Assembly: GCA_964582065.1 (NCBI GenBank)
Contig: CAZOQG010000002.1
Span: 1-45,740, forward strand
DNA length: 45,740 nucleotides
Direction: 5' to 3'
Origin: JACNFS01 sp964582065
GTDB lineage: Bacteria > Chloroflexota > Dehalococcoidia > GIF9 > UBA5629
A program made the translations under genes and the position numbers. This document shows positions 1 through 8,136 of this stretch, one piece after another (the first letter of the stretch is position 1; each line of letters begins with the position of its first letter). The notes below the pieces were generated by a model. It searched no databases. It was not told where the DNA came from and worked only from the letters and a program-made list of their open reading frames with translations.

Positions 1-633
1 GACTATGGGTACCTCGGCAGCTCGGGCATGATTTATAGCTTCTACAGTCTGCGGCATCACTCCATCATCAGCGGCTACTACGAGTACAGCGATATTAGTA
101 GCCCGCGCGCCTCGAGCCCTCATGGCGGTGAAAGCCTGATGCCCTGGTGTGTCCAGAAAAGTGATTCTTCGCTCGTTCACCTCAGCTTGGTAAGCTCCAA
201 TATGCTGAGTAATAGCCCCTGCTTCGGAGGCAATTATGTTGCTTTGGCGAATAGCGTCAAGAAGGCTTGTCTTACCGTGGTCAACATGCCCCATGATGGT
301 AATTACTGGTGGGCAAGGAGAGAGTTTACCACCTTTTGCTGTCGCAGAGGGTTTTGTTTGAACAGGCACTGGTTGCTTATTAGCTTTGTAACCAAAATTG
401 GCCGCTATCACTGCCGCGGTGTCAAAATCAATGGCCTGGTTAATGTTGGCCATGACGCCGGTTCTCATGAGCTGCTTGATAACCTCGACTGCACCTATGC
501 CCAAGAGGTCTGCCAATTGCTTTACGCTCAGAGCCGAGGGGAGGTCAACCTGAGGCAACTCCTGTGAGCCGGAGTCAGCCCCTTGGCCATCCTTGTCTTG
601 TTTCACAATCGGTTCTTTCTTGTCGTCACTCAT
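1..633 (-). CDS. infB: Translation initiation factor IF-2, N-terminal part (cut by window edge)
   Basis: IF-2 is the GTPase that brings fMet-tRNA to the 30S subunit. The 211 codons visible hold an acidic N-terminus, an IF2_N-type module (about residues 34-80, with ALSVKQLADLLGI), a short linker, and the start of the G domain: G1 loop GHVDHGKTS near residues 115-123 and G3 DTPGHQAF. The linker is short, so this is a compact IF-2. The ATG at 633-631 overlaps the ylxR stop in an ATGA, which indicates translational coupling in the nusA-ylxR-infB operon. The C-terminal domains lie beyond position 1. Identity is certain from the G-domain motifs. Confidence 0.97.
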   Translation of the reverse strand, partial: MSDDKKEPIVKQDKDGQGADSGSQELPQVDLPSALSVKQLADLLGIGAVEVIKQLMRTGVMANINQAIDFDTAAVIAANFGYKANKQPVPVQTKPSATAKGGKLSPCPPVITIMGHVDHGKTSLLDAIRQSNIIASEAGAITQHIGAYQAEVNERRITFLDTPGHQAFTAMRARGARATNIAVLVVAADDGVMPQTVEAINHARAAEVPIV

Positions 634-956
634 CCCCGGTTATCTCTCCCTGATGGCAGGCTGTTGCCGTATTGTACCAGCGCCTGGCGGTTTTCCATAG
701 TGAGCTTGGTCCGCAAAGTATATTCCAGGCGGTTACCTTTTAGCCCTGTCTCCCAGCATTCACGTACTGGGCACAAATAAGCTCCCCGGCCTGTCTTTTT
801 GCCCTTGGGGTCTATCTCTACAGTGCCAGCACTGCATACCAAACGGACCAAATCTCTCTTTGCCTTTGGTTCTCGGCAGGCCACGCAGCTACGCTCGGGT
901 ATGCGCCTATACGGCAGACTTTGCTTCTTCGAACTCCTTTTCAAGTTCGTCTTCAT
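630..956 (-). CDS. ylxR: YlxR family RNA-binding protein
   Basis: Small basic protein of 108 aa with the YlxR signature: RRIPERSCVACRE near the N-terminus, and GRGAYLCP further on. YlxR proteins sit between nusA and infB in many bacteria and are thought to bind RNA or act on transcription and RNase P. The ATG at 956 was chosen because GGAGAG lies just upstream and the conserved domain begins soon after. The frame stays open further upstream, but that part overlaps nusA. It starts 19 bp after the nusA stop and ends in an ATGA overlap with infB. Its first codons overlap the out-of-frame remnant of a nusA C-terminal repeat. Confidence 0.93.
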   Translation of the reverse strand: MKTNLKRSSKKQSLPYRRIPERSCVACREPKAKRDLVRLVCSAGTVEIDPKGKKTGRGAYLCPVRECWETGLKGNRLEYTLRTKLTMENRQALVQYGNSLPSGRDNRG

Positions 957-975
957 CTGGATAGCTCTCCGGTCT

Positions 976-2580
976 TCAACCTGCTTTCTTGGTTTTGCTC
1001 CCACCTTTTCTCGACTCGGCAGCCTTCTTCCCCGTCTTCTTTGCTTTAGCTGACTTTGCAGGCAGGATATCCACTTTCTCTGCTGAAGCATCTACTGTTT
1101 GGGATTGCTCCTCAAGTTTGTCTTCGGCTACCGAAGAGCTTGGTACGTACAATTGCTCTTCAAGTTCATCTTCCTCTGGATAACTCACTCGTCTTGAACG
1201 CGCTTTCTTAGCCTTGCTTCTGCCTTCTTCCGACTCTGCAGTCTTGTTGCTGCTCTTTTTTGCTTTAGCTGGCCTCGGAGGCAGGATGTCTTCGGCGAAA
1301 CGAATCTGGGGTGCCTGTGCAGGCTCGGCTGGTGACGGAATCTCCGAAGCTAAAACAAGCTCGTAGTCAGTGGAAGCTGCAGCTACCTCGGCCATTTCTT
1401 TCTCAGCTACTGGCTCTGGTTCACTGACTGGTTCTGAAGTCAGGGGTTCCTCAGCAGTGGCAAGCTCAGGGATGAGTTCCTCCAATTCGGTGGTTGTCTC
1501 CTCCGCTTCCACAGCAGCTTCTGTGACCAAACTCGCCTTCGCCGCTTCGATGGCAGAAGTGCTCTTAATATCGATTCGCCAGCCAGTTAGCTTTGCCGCC
1601 AGTCTGGCATTTTGACCCTCTTTGCCAATAGCCAGTGACAGCTGTCTATCGGGGACGCCGACCACAGCAGTGCCTTCTGCTTGGTTGAATTCCACGCTTG
1701 ATACTTGGGCTGGGCTGAGAGCATTGGCGACAAACTTTGCCGGGTCCTCATCCCATCCGACCACATCTATCTTTTCACCATTTAACTCATTTACGATGCT
1801 TTGTATTCTGATACCACGCAGCCCCACACAGCAACCTACCGGGTCAACACCCTCTTGGCGTGCTGCCACAGCCACCTTGCTTCGATAGCCTGCCTCACGG
1901 GCAACTGACTTTAGGTCTACAGTGCCGCTACATATTTCAGGGACCTCCAGCTCAAAAAGCCTGCGTAACAAGTTGCGATGCGCTCGTGACACTATTATCT
2001 GAGGCCCTCTGCTAGTTCTGGTCACGTCTAGGAGATACAGTTTCAATCTTTGTCCGATGCGATGACGCTCGTTGTGCACCTGTTCGCTGCTTGGAAGTAT
2101 TGCCTCAGCTTTGCCCAGGTCAACGTAAATCTGCTCCGGGGTAATGCGCTGTACCCTCCCAGTAACGATGTCCTCCTCTTTGCCGGTGAACTCCTCGTAA
2201 ATTGCGTGGTGCTCGGCCTCATGCAGCCGCTGTAGAATAACCTGTCTTGCTGTCTGAGCAGCAATACGCCCAGCGTTCGGCGGTGTGGATTCTATATTGA
2301 CAACTTCGCCAATCTGGGTAGTTTTGTTGATTTCCTTGGCTTCAGTGAGGGATATCTCGCGAAGTGGGTCAGTTAGCGTCTCAACCACTGCTTTCTTGAC
2401 ATAAACCTTAACTTCGCCGGTGTTGGGATCAACCTTGGCTGAGATATCTTGGCCAGCGGCGAAAGCATCTTTCCTATAAGCTGAAACGAGTGCTGACTCC
2501 ACAGCGGCCAGGACTACTCCCTTAGGCAGATGCTTCTCAGCTGACAGCTGGGTAAGGGCAACCATAAATTCAGTTTTCAT
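976..2580 (-). CDS. nusA: Transcription termination/antitermination factor NusA with repeated Lys-rich C-terminal tail
   Basis: NusA binds RNA polymerase and modulates pausing, termination and antitermination. The start MKTEFMVALTQL at 2580 fits the family N-terminus. The order is N-terminal RNAP-binding domain (to about residue 125), S1 domain (from about 130, with DIVTGRVQRI), then two KH domains ending at GKEGQNARLAAKLTGW. After these comes a tail of roughly 170 residues: acidic and Ala/Pro-rich, then two copies of a Lys-rich unit beginning DILP. The second copy is cut by the TGA at 976-978, although similarity to the first copy continues in frame beyond it (see findings). No rimP lies upstream; uppS is the next minus-strand gene. 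A promoter and a leader terminator precede the gene. Confidence 0.96.
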   Translation of the reverse strand: MKTEFMVALTQLSAEKHLPKGVVLAAVESALVSAYRKDAFAAGQDISAKVDPNTGEVKVYVKKAVVETLTDPLREISLTEAKEINKTTQIGEVVNIESTPPNAGRIAAQTARQVILQRLHEAEHHAIYEEFTGKEEDIVTGRVQRITPEQIYVDLGKAEAILPSSEQVHNERHRIGQRLKLYLLDVTRTSRGPQIIVSRAHRNLLRRLFELEVPEICSGTVDLKSVAREAGYRSKVAVAARQEGVDPVGCCVGLRGIRIQSIVNELNGEKIDVVGWDEDPAKFVANALSPAQVSSVEFNQAEGTAVVGVPDRQLSLAIGKEGQNARLAAKLTGWRIDIKSTSAIEAAKASLVTEAAVEAEETTTELEELIPELATAEEPLTSEPVSEPEPVAEKEMAEVAAASTDYELVLASEIPSPAEPAQAPQIRFAEDILPPRPAKAKKSSNKTAESEEGRSKAKKARSRRVSYPEEDELEEQLYVPSSSVAEDKLEEQSQTVDASAEKVDILPAKSAKAKKTGKKAAESRKGGSKTKKAG

Positions 2581-2622
2581 CGAATACCGCTCGGCCCCCG
2601 GTTTTCTATTCCCTTTGTTAAC

Positions 2623-2651
2623 AAAAAAGTGGGAACTTGGCCCCACTTTTC
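2623..2651 (-). terminator. Intrinsic terminator in the nusA leader (candidate attenuator)
   Basis: On the minus strand AAAAGTGGG pairs with CCCACTTTT (9 bp) around an 8-nt loop and runs into a T tract. It lies between the predicted nusA promoter and the nusA start, so transcripts must read through it. A leader terminator before a gene for a termination factor suggests autoregulation; that part is inference. Confidence 0.7.
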
Positions 2652-2677
2652 TAGATATAGTCTTAGGTTCCTTTTGC

Positions 2678-2706
2678 ACTATAACACAAGTAAAACAAAA
2701 ATGCAA
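2678..2706 (-). promoter_or_regulatory. Predicted sigma70-type promoter of nusA-ylxR-infB
   Basis: On the minus strand TTGCAT (2706-2701), a 17-bp spacer and TATAGT (2683-2678). The -10 matches 5 of 6 consensus bases; the -35 is weak. The predicted start near 2671 gives a leader of about 90 nt containing the terminator hairpin. Confidence 0.55.
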
Positions 2707-2972
2707 ATGAAGCTCGCTAGCGCATCATTTGTTCATCCTCTCGCCTGTGTTTTCCAGCCACTGAGCTTGGTGACGACGTGGTAAACTTCAATTTCGGCAG
2801 TGTCCTCTGGTGCAACTTATGTTTTGAGTTCGCAAAGTGAGTTGAAAGTCCGTGTTGCGGTCGAGGGAACCCAGTGCTTACGACCAGGCGGGGACCTGAG
2901 CATCTAGGACTTGGGTTAGACTCCAGGCATGGCTCACAGTTGACTCAGGTTCAGTTCGGTATCGGACACTGT
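2707..2972. other. Intergenic stretch between uppS and the nusA promoter; no gene recognised
   Basis: No convincing reading frame, tRNA or known RNA motif was seen on either strand. The position where rimP often lies before nusA in other bacteria is empty here. Confidence 0.5.
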
Positions 2973-3689
2973 TCACTCTGGCGCCAGGCTGCCAAAGCGA
3001 CGCTGCCGCTGACTAAAGATAGTGAGAGCTTTGTCAATCTCTTTCTTGTCAAAGTCAGGCCACAGGACTGGTGTGAAATAGATTTCAGCGTAGGCGGACT
3101 GCCACGTCAGGAAGTTGCTAAGTCGCATTTCGCCACCAGTGCGTATAATCAGGTCAGGGTCGGGAATGCCGGCGGTATAAAGATATTGACCGACGACAGT
3201 TTCATCTACGTCCTGTGCCGGGATACCTTTGAGGATAAGACGCCGCGTTGCCTCCACAATCTCATCCCTGCCTCCGTAGTTAAAAGCTAAGCCAAGAGTC
3301 ATCCTGGTATTATCTTGGGTCAGCTCCAGAGCCCGCCTTATCGCGTCCTGCATTTTGGGCGATAGTCCGTTAAGCTTACCCAGGTGATGGATTCTTATCC
3401 CCTCTTTCTGGGCAAGGCTAATCCCTTCATCAAGCCTTTTCCCTAGGAGTCGGAACAGCCCCCTTACTTCACGTTGTGGTCGGTTCCAATTCTCAGTTGA
3501 GAAAGCATATAAGGTGAGGTAGGGGATCTTGTATTCGACAAAGACTTCAACGACATGCTGGGCGGTGGTAGCTCCCTGCTTATGCCCTACCAGTCTGGGC
3601 AGGCCGCGTTGCCTGGCCCACCGGCCGTTACCATCCATGATAATGGCTACGTGCTGAGGTAGACGCTTCAATTGCCCTGGTGACCTCAT
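2973..3689 (-). CDS. uppS: Isoprenyl transferase (undecaprenyl diphosphate synthase family)
   Basis: Cis-prenyltransferase of 238 aa that condenses isopentenyl diphosphate onto an allylic primer to make the C55-type lipid carrier for cell-envelope glycans. The family motif HVAIIMDGNGRWA is at residues 13-25 with the catalytic Asp at 19. FSTENWNRP, FNYGGRDEI and the C-terminal RTGGEMRLSNFL motif with YAEIYF are all present. The length is typical. It is the last minus-strand gene before the nusA promoter. The upstream nucleotidyltransferase gene stops about 97 bp before it, so the two may share a transcript. The exact chain length of the product cannot be read from sequence. Confidence 0.95.
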   Translation of the reverse strand: MRSPGQLKRLPQHVAIIMDGNGRWARQRGLPRLVGHKQGATTAQHVVEVFVEYKIPYLTLYAFSTENWNRPQREVRGLFRLLGKRLDEGISLAQKEGIRIHHLGKLNGLSPKMQDAIRRALELTQDNTRMTLGLAFNYGGRDEIVEATRRLILKGIPAQDVDETVVGQYLYTAGIPDPDLIIRTGGEMRLSNFLTWQSAYAEIYFTPVLWPDFDKKEIDKALTIFSQRQRRFGSLAPE

Positions 3690-3786
3690 TCCAGACTCAA
3701 CATCGATGGAAATCTACAATTTCTCAACAGTTCTGCTCCCGGTTATCGGTGCCAGCCAAGCCAAGTACAGAGGCTCTCGGATTGTG

Positions 3787-5121
3787 CTAGGTCTCTCCGC
3801 CTAATTTCTCAAGTTTTTCTTTGAGCTTCTTTTTCTTTGTTTCGTCCAACTCAGGCTGGTTGCGCAGAACCCGGTAATGAGGCTCAGCCAGAATCTTCTT
3901 GCCTGGCTCGAGGTCTTTTGTGAGGCAAACATGAGAACCGACAATAGAGTTTGGACCAATTCTCGTGCCAGGCATAACGCTGGCATTGATTCCGGTCTTG
4001 CAGTTATCGCCGACTATGGCGCCCAGCTTATCTCGCCCCGTATCAACGACTTCATCTCCAACCCTCACCGAGATATTCTGCTCGTCAAAACGGAAGTTCG
4101 CTAGGACCGTACCAGCACCAAATGAACAATCCTTGCCTATCACGGAGTCGCCAATGTAGCTGGAATGAAACCAGCAGCGGTCGCCGATATAGGAACTCTT
4201 GACTTCCGTGCAGTAGCCGATAACACAATCAGCGCCGATATGGCTGTAGTCTCGCACTAGAGCATTGTTGCCGATGATGCAATTGGGGCCAATGTAGACC
4301 GGCCCCCTTATTACGGCATTTTCTAGCACCCTGACATTATCGCCAATAATGACTCTGCCTTCGATAGTGGCCTTTTCTGAGATGGAAGCTGAAGCAGAAA
4401 TCCGTGGCTGACACGTATTTAAGAAATGGTTGACCACTTCGAGGATATGCCACGGGTATTTTATGGGTGCCCAGAAATCGGGATAGGGTACCACCCTAAT
4501 TTTGTATCCATCTTTGGCCAGGTTATCCAGCGCGCATTCGTAGACATCATCCCTTGTGGTTTCGACTTTTTCAATATACTCCAGGACTTTCTTGGGTTCG
4601 GTGTGGAGATGGACTAGGATGTTTACCAAGTGGCTTGGCTCCTGGCCCGGCTTCGGCTTTTCCACGATGTGTTTCAGCTCATTCGTTGAGTCTACTGCTA
4701 AATAGCCTCCAGGGAAGTAGTCCTTGACTTCATAGCCCAACATATATGAAGCAGCAGCCCTTTTTTTTCTTTCTTGGACGAGGCTGGTGTACGCCGAGAC
4801 TGTGAAAACGTCGTTGGGATTCACTACCACGATGTCCCCGTCTAGAAAAGGTTGAGCGCTTTTCAAAGCATCGGCTATACCTAACGGTTGTCGCTGTAAG
4901 GCCACTTCAATCTTGACACCGGGACTCACCCTGGTTATTTGCTCTATCTGTTCCATATTTGCCGGGTTACCGATGACTAAGAACTGGTTCAAGCCGGCTT
5001 CTTTGGCCATTTCCATCTGGTGTTCAAAGAGTGTTTTGCCTAAGAAATCGAGCAGTAGCTTGTCCTCGGTGATGGGGGACATCCTTTTACCAATACCGCC
5101 ACAGAGAAAGACTACTTTCAT
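3787..5121 (-). CDS. Bifunctional-type sugar-phosphate nucleotidyltransferase with left-handed beta-helix domain (GlmU-like)
   Basis: Protein of 444 aa with an N-terminal nucleotidyltransferase domain (residues 1 to about 225) and a C-terminal hexapeptide-repeat left-handed beta helix (about 235-405), ending in a Lys/Glu-rich helix. The nucleotide loop reads CGGIGKRMSPITEDK, a variant of the usual GGxGTRLxPxT. Repeats such as VIIGDNVRV, VYIGPNCIIG and SYIGDSVIGKDC mark the helix. Such two-domain proteins include GlmU and archaeal sugar-1-phosphate nucleotidyltransferases; the exact sugar and any acetyltransferase activity cannot be decided here. An AGGATGA sequence sits upstream of the ATG. 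It probably supplies an NDP-sugar for envelope glycans, next to uppS. Confidence 0.85.
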   Translation of the reverse strand: MKVVFLCGGIGKRMSPITEDKLLLDFLGKTLFEHQMEMAKEAGLNQFLVIGNPANMEQIEQITRVSPGVKIEVALQRQPLGIADALKSAQPFLDGDIVVVNPNDVFTVSAYTSLVQERKKRAAASYMLGYEVKDYFPGGYLAVDSTNELKHIVEKPKPGQEPSHLVNILVHLHTEPKKVLEYIEKVETTRDDVYECALDNLAKDGYKIRVVPYPDFWAPIKYPWHILEVVNHFLNTCQPRISASASISEKATIEGRVIIGDNVRVLENAVIRGPVYIGPNCIIGNNALVRDYSHIGADCVIGYCTEVKSSYIGDRCWFHSSYIGDSVIGKDCSFGAGTVLANFRFDEQNISVRVGDEVVDTGRDKLGAIVGDNCKTGINASVMPGTRIGPNSIVGSHVCLTKDLEPGKKILAEPHYRVLRNQPELDETKKKKLKEKLEKLGGET

Positions 5122-5219
5122 GCTTTCATCCTACGCTTGGCCACACAATCAGGCAGACCTTTTGTCTCATTTTACTCCATTTTTCAATCTCGTGGTATTG
5201 TCTAGCATTTGATGGTCAC

Positions 5220-6410
5220 CTAATCACCCGTGGTTGCATTATTTCTTGACAGCGTCTTAATCGCCTGGGTGGGAATACTAACGGCCAAATGCTTCAGCGT
5301 CTTCAAGATAAGCTGACCATGCCAATCGAAGGAGAGCTCCTCCAACCCAGTTATGAACTGGGGTATGCCATTGTCGCTTGCAAAATTGTGCAGGCGCTCA
5401 ATCTGCCGATTGTTCAGCCTTTCATATAGTTGATGCGCCCAATAGCCGGTTCGGAGCTCCTTGCCTAGCTTGGCCCGCCACTGTTTCTGATAAGAAGCCA
5501 GTTTGGGTGCGGAGAAGTCGTTGGCTAGAAATGCCTGGTGAAGACTGTCAGCGGCCATATCAGCACATAGGAGACCGTAATATATACCGCCACCAGTGGT
5601 CGGTTTGACCTGACCAGCTGCCTCGCCGACTGCCAGTATTCGGTCAGCATATGTTCTGGGGAGAGGTCGGAGGGGAATGGCACCGTAACCCTGAACGACT
5701 TTGGCTGAGGCTATTTTGGCTTGAGCTTTCAGGTTTGACAGCAACTTGTTCAAGTAGTACTCTGGCTGCTGACGAGTCATCAGTCCGGCCAGGCCTTTGC
5801 TATCTCTGGTAGGCACCAGCCAGGCAAAACCACCGGGAGCCAGAGTCTGGTCGAAATAGACCTCCACCTCATCGACTCCGTCCATATTTACGTCGGCCTG
5901 AGCTCCAACGATAAAGTTGCTTATCTTCCCTAAATGAAGCTTACCGGGCAGAGACGAGCCAAACCCGGTGGCAATAACCGCTGTCTCGGCTTCAAATAGG
6001 CTATTCTGCCCGCAGCAGTCTGCTTCCACACGAAGACAATCTGCTCCAATCTGAATATCTGCCACCTGAGCACTGAAAAGATAATTAGCGCCTGCTGCCT
6101 GAGCTCGGCTGGCCAGTGCCCGGTCAAGCGCTGGCCGGTCAAGAATATAGGACACCGCATCATCTCGCCACAGCCTAAGCGACTTGCCTGAGGGAACGAA
6201 GAATCTGGCTGAGCTGGCTTGCCTGACAATGAGGCTATTGTCAATAGCCAGTAACTTAAGGCATTCCCTGCCAACAATGCCGGTGCAGCAAATATCCTGC
6301 CCTGCAGCCGCTTTCTTGTCCAGGACGAGTACCTTGTGGTCAAGCCGGGCTAACCTGGCAGCGAGATAGCTGCCAATCGGTCCGGCGCCAATTATGACAG
6401 TGTTATACAA
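5220..6410 (-). CDS. FAD-dependent geranylgeranyl reductase family oxidoreductase
   Basis: Flavoprotein of 396 aa of the GGR/digeranylgeranylglycerophospholipid reductase family, which saturates isoprenoid double bonds. The dinucleotide-binding motif IIGAGPIGSYLAARLA is at residues 5-20, followed by CCTGIVG, the conserved cysteine region. RILAVGEAAGQVKPTTGGGI is the FAD-ribityl/GD-type motif. The TTG start at 6410 is chosen because AGAGGA lies just upstream and the Rossmann motif begins at once. Possible substrates are menaquinone side chains or polyprenols, which would fit the nearby uppS; some relatives act as other flavin oxidases or halogenase-like enzymes. Substrate is inferred. Confidence 0.85.
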   Translation of the reverse strand: MYNTVIIGAGPIGSYLAARLARLDHKVLVLDKKAAAGQDICCTGIVGRECLKLLAIDNSLIVRQASSARFFVPSGKSLRLWRDDAVSYILDRPALDRALASRAQAAGANYLFSAQVADIQIGADCLRVEADCCGQNSLFEAETAVIATGFGSSLPGKLHLGKISNFIVGAQADVNMDGVDEVEVYFDQTLAPGGFAWLVPTRDSKGLAGLMTRQQPEYYLNKLLSNLKAQAKIASAKVVQGYGAIPLRPLPRTYADRILAVGEAAGQVKPTTGGGIYYGLLCADMAADSLHQAFLANDFSAPKLASYQKQWRAKLGKELRTGYWAHQLYERLNNRQIERLHNFASDNGIPQFITGLEELSFDWHGQLILKTLKHLAVSIPTQAIKTLSRNNATTGD

Positions 6411-6490
6411 TATTGTCCTCTAATGTATTGTGATTTCTTGAGGTGGCTTGGCGAGGCTAGAGCCCTCCTGTGCACACGTCTAATAGTACA

Positions 6491-6991
6491 CTACGGGGAT
6501 ATAACATCGATATACAGGTGGAGGGGGTCGTCGAGGTAGGGTTCATCTTCATCGTTCTTGTACAAACAAAAATCCACTCTCTGCCTTTCACCGACTACTT
6601 GAGGAATGAAACTGACTCTTTCTTCCCACCCTTCCTTGTGAGCCAGTGTGCCTACAGTTACGTTGGTTTTCTCGGTGCCCTCTATCGTTATCTTCACCAG
6701 ATAGCTGGCCGGCTGATACTCGTGGTTGACTACACCGACGACTATATCAACAGGGTCACCCAATATTACTTGCTTTGGGTAGCCCTCAGCCTTACCTTCT
6801 GTGCCCAGGATGTAGAATTCGGTAAACTTCTCGCCTTGATTTGGCGTAGCCACAAAGTAGCCAAGGCAGCCTAATGCTGCCACTATAGCTACCATCAGGG
6901 ATATAGATAAGCCTGTATCTAGCTTGCTCGTGCCTAGCCAGTTAGGCAAGCCTGCGTTCACGGAACATACCAGCCAACTATTGAGTTTCAT
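6491..6991 (-). CDS. DUF1616 domain protein, short form with one membrane span
   Basis: The C-terminal part matches the DUF1616 family found in archaea and Chloroflexota: GEKFTEFYILGTEGKAEGYP, then a beta-rich, probably extracytoplasmic region with VGVVNHEYQPASYLVKITI. Family members usually have several N-terminal membrane helices. Here only one clear span is visible (SLMVAIVAALGCLGYFVAT). The ATG at 6991 gives 166 aa; the frame stays open to 7072, so the start is unsure and no strong Shine-Dalgarno sequence is seen for either. It may be a naturally short form or a gene that lost its N-terminal part. Function is unknown; extracellular glycan or protein binding is only a guess. Confidence 0.65.
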   Translation of the reverse strand: MKLNSWLVCSVNAGLPNWLGTSKLDTGLSISLMVAIVAALGCLGYFVATPNQGEKFTEFYILGTEGKAEGYPKQVILGDPVDIVVGVVNHEYQPASYLVKITIEGTEKTNVTVGTLAHKEGWEERVSFIPQVVGERQRVDFCLYKNDEDEPYLDDPLHLYIDVISP

Positions 6992-7039
6992 TCCATAATC
7001 GATGCAAATTATACATAGGTGCCATCTAACCTGCAATGA

Positions 7040-7204
7040 TTGGTTGCACTTCTCTTTGCGGCCTATGGGCAAGCGCTTATTGCCATCGCCGGAATCGCTA
7101 ACGCTTGGCGGATTGTCTTCCAGCTGGCTGACGTGGCGGTGTCCAGAGACCTATTTGCTGCCATTCTGGAGAGGATAACCCGGTTATGCCTGTCACCCGG
7201 CTGA
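7040..7204 (+). other. Possible coding relic or small hydrophobic ORF
   Basis: A plus-strand frame from TTG at 7040 to TGA at 7202-7204 encodes 54 residues of protein-like composition (AAYGQALIAIAGIANAW, then DLFAAILERI). It has no clear ribosome binding site and I do not recognise a family. It may be a leftover of a membrane protein gene that once occupied this gap. Confidence 0.2.
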
Positions 7205-7424
7205 GGACACCTGAGAGCAAGCAGGCAGCTGAAAAAGATAGGAGAAGTATCGTCTTTTTTCGGGTGGACAGCTTCGCCAGCGCTGATAGACGAGGATTCT
7301 GAGGTCTGTAGTGCACGGCTCGCATGTCCAGGACTACTGCGGGGCTCCGAGAGGGGGATTGACAACCAGGTGCCATGGATATATTATTAGTGACAAGAGC
7401 GATGAGGGTCAGGATACCTAATCG
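7205..7424. other. Intergenic; no gene recognised
   Basis: Open frames exist on the minus strand (to about 7376), but their composition is not protein-like and they lack a ribosome binding site. Nothing further is supported here. Confidence 0.4.
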
Positions 7425-7505
7425 CGAATTGAAATGGGAAATCCCGAATTATGGGTGAGGATCACCTCATTGTGAGTTGAAATGGGAAATCCCAAATAAT
7501 AGGTG
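7425..7505 (+). repeat. Pair of direct repeats, operator-like, upstream of the small membrane protein promoter
   Basis: Two imperfect copies of about 33 bp (7425-7457 and 7473-7505) are spaced 48 bp apart. Each contains TTGAAATGGGAAATCCC, whose core GGGAAATCCC is a near-palindrome (GGGA-AA-TCCC). They end about 20 bp before the predicted -35 at 7527, a usual place for regulator binding. Confidence 0.55.
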
Positions 7506-7526
7506 AACCTATCGATAGTACTATTC

Positions 7527-7554
7527 TTGACAGCCCAAAATATTTTGCTACAAT
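7527..7554 (+). promoter_or_regulatory. Predicted sigma70-type promoter of the small membrane protein gene
   Basis: TTGACA (7527-7532), a 16-bp spacer and TACAAT (7549-7554). The -35 is a perfect consensus match and the -10 matches 5 of 6. The predicted leader is about 45 nt and ends in a strong AAGGAGGT. Confidence 0.7.
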
Positions 7555-7607
7555 ATGATAAAATGAATATGCGGGGTAGCAAAAATAAAAAAGGAGGTAA
7601 TTAATTC

Positions 7608-7961
7608 ATGAAAAAAACTTGGGTATTGGTCAGTTTCATATTGTTTTGCATAGGCCTGGTACTAGCTGTTATTGGAGGTATAGTACTTCCCGCAAATGCC
7701 ATCATTGCAATGGTACTAGCAGTCTTCGGCCTGGCAATCGGGATTATCTATGTTGTCTATGCCAAACAAGTTGAGGGCTTGCATACCTTGCTTCTCGCTA
7801 CCATAGCCCTGCTGGCAATGACAGCTGCTTTCACCCCCATTGCAGTTCTGGGCGTAGGTGCAGCAGTTACCAGCATGCTCGTGAATTTTGCTGCTCTGAT
7901 GGCACCAGTGGCCCTTATTGCTGCAGCAAAAGCACTGCTAACAATAGGTATGGAGAGGTAG
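7608..7961 (+). CDS. Small four-helix membrane protein of unknown function
   Basis: A 117-aa, highly hydrophobic protein with about four predicted membrane helices: residues 5-27, 30-52, 60-82 and 86-113. It lacks catalytic motifs and I do not recognise the family. The start is secure: a near-perfect AAGGAGGT stands 9-10 nt before the ATG. It is a single-gene unit with its own strong promoter, upstream duplicated palindromic boxes and a weak hairpin after the stop, so it is probably expressed and regulated. There is no partner gene on the same strand until the gene at 8387. Function is not known. Confidence 0.85.
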   Translation: MKKTWVLVSFILFCIGLVLAVIGGIVLPANAIIAMVLAVFGLAIGIIYVVYAKQVEGLHTLLLATIALLAMTAAFTPIAVLGVGAAVTSMLVNFAALMAPVALIAAAKALLTIGMER

Positions 7962-7973
7962 CTTTAAGAAGTA

Positions 7974-7999
7974 GTCTAGCCTATAATCCAGAGCTAGAC
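7974..7999 (+). terminator. Weak hairpin after the small membrane protein gene
   Basis: GTCTAGC and GCTAGAC form a 7-bp stem around a 12-nt loop, 13 bp after the stop. There is no real T tract, so termination is uncertain. Confidence 0.3.
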
Positions 8000-8136
8000 A
8001 AATCTCTGCAAATCCTGTATTATTGGTTATGGGGGTCACCATACCATGAGGCGTATGGTTGTTGGCCACAGGTATTCGGTTCTGGTCAGGTATGGATGGC
8101 CCCCTACTGCTGCCTCATTGAATTAGTTCATAGCCC

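Noticed and set aside
28..567. Plus-strand frame of 179 codons at the left end
   Set aside because: It is antisense to infB, whose G-domain motifs are unmistakable on the minus strand.
2707..2972. Possible structured RNA or riboswitch between uppS and nusA
   Set aside because: No known conserved core could be recognised by eye; a covariance-model search would be needed.
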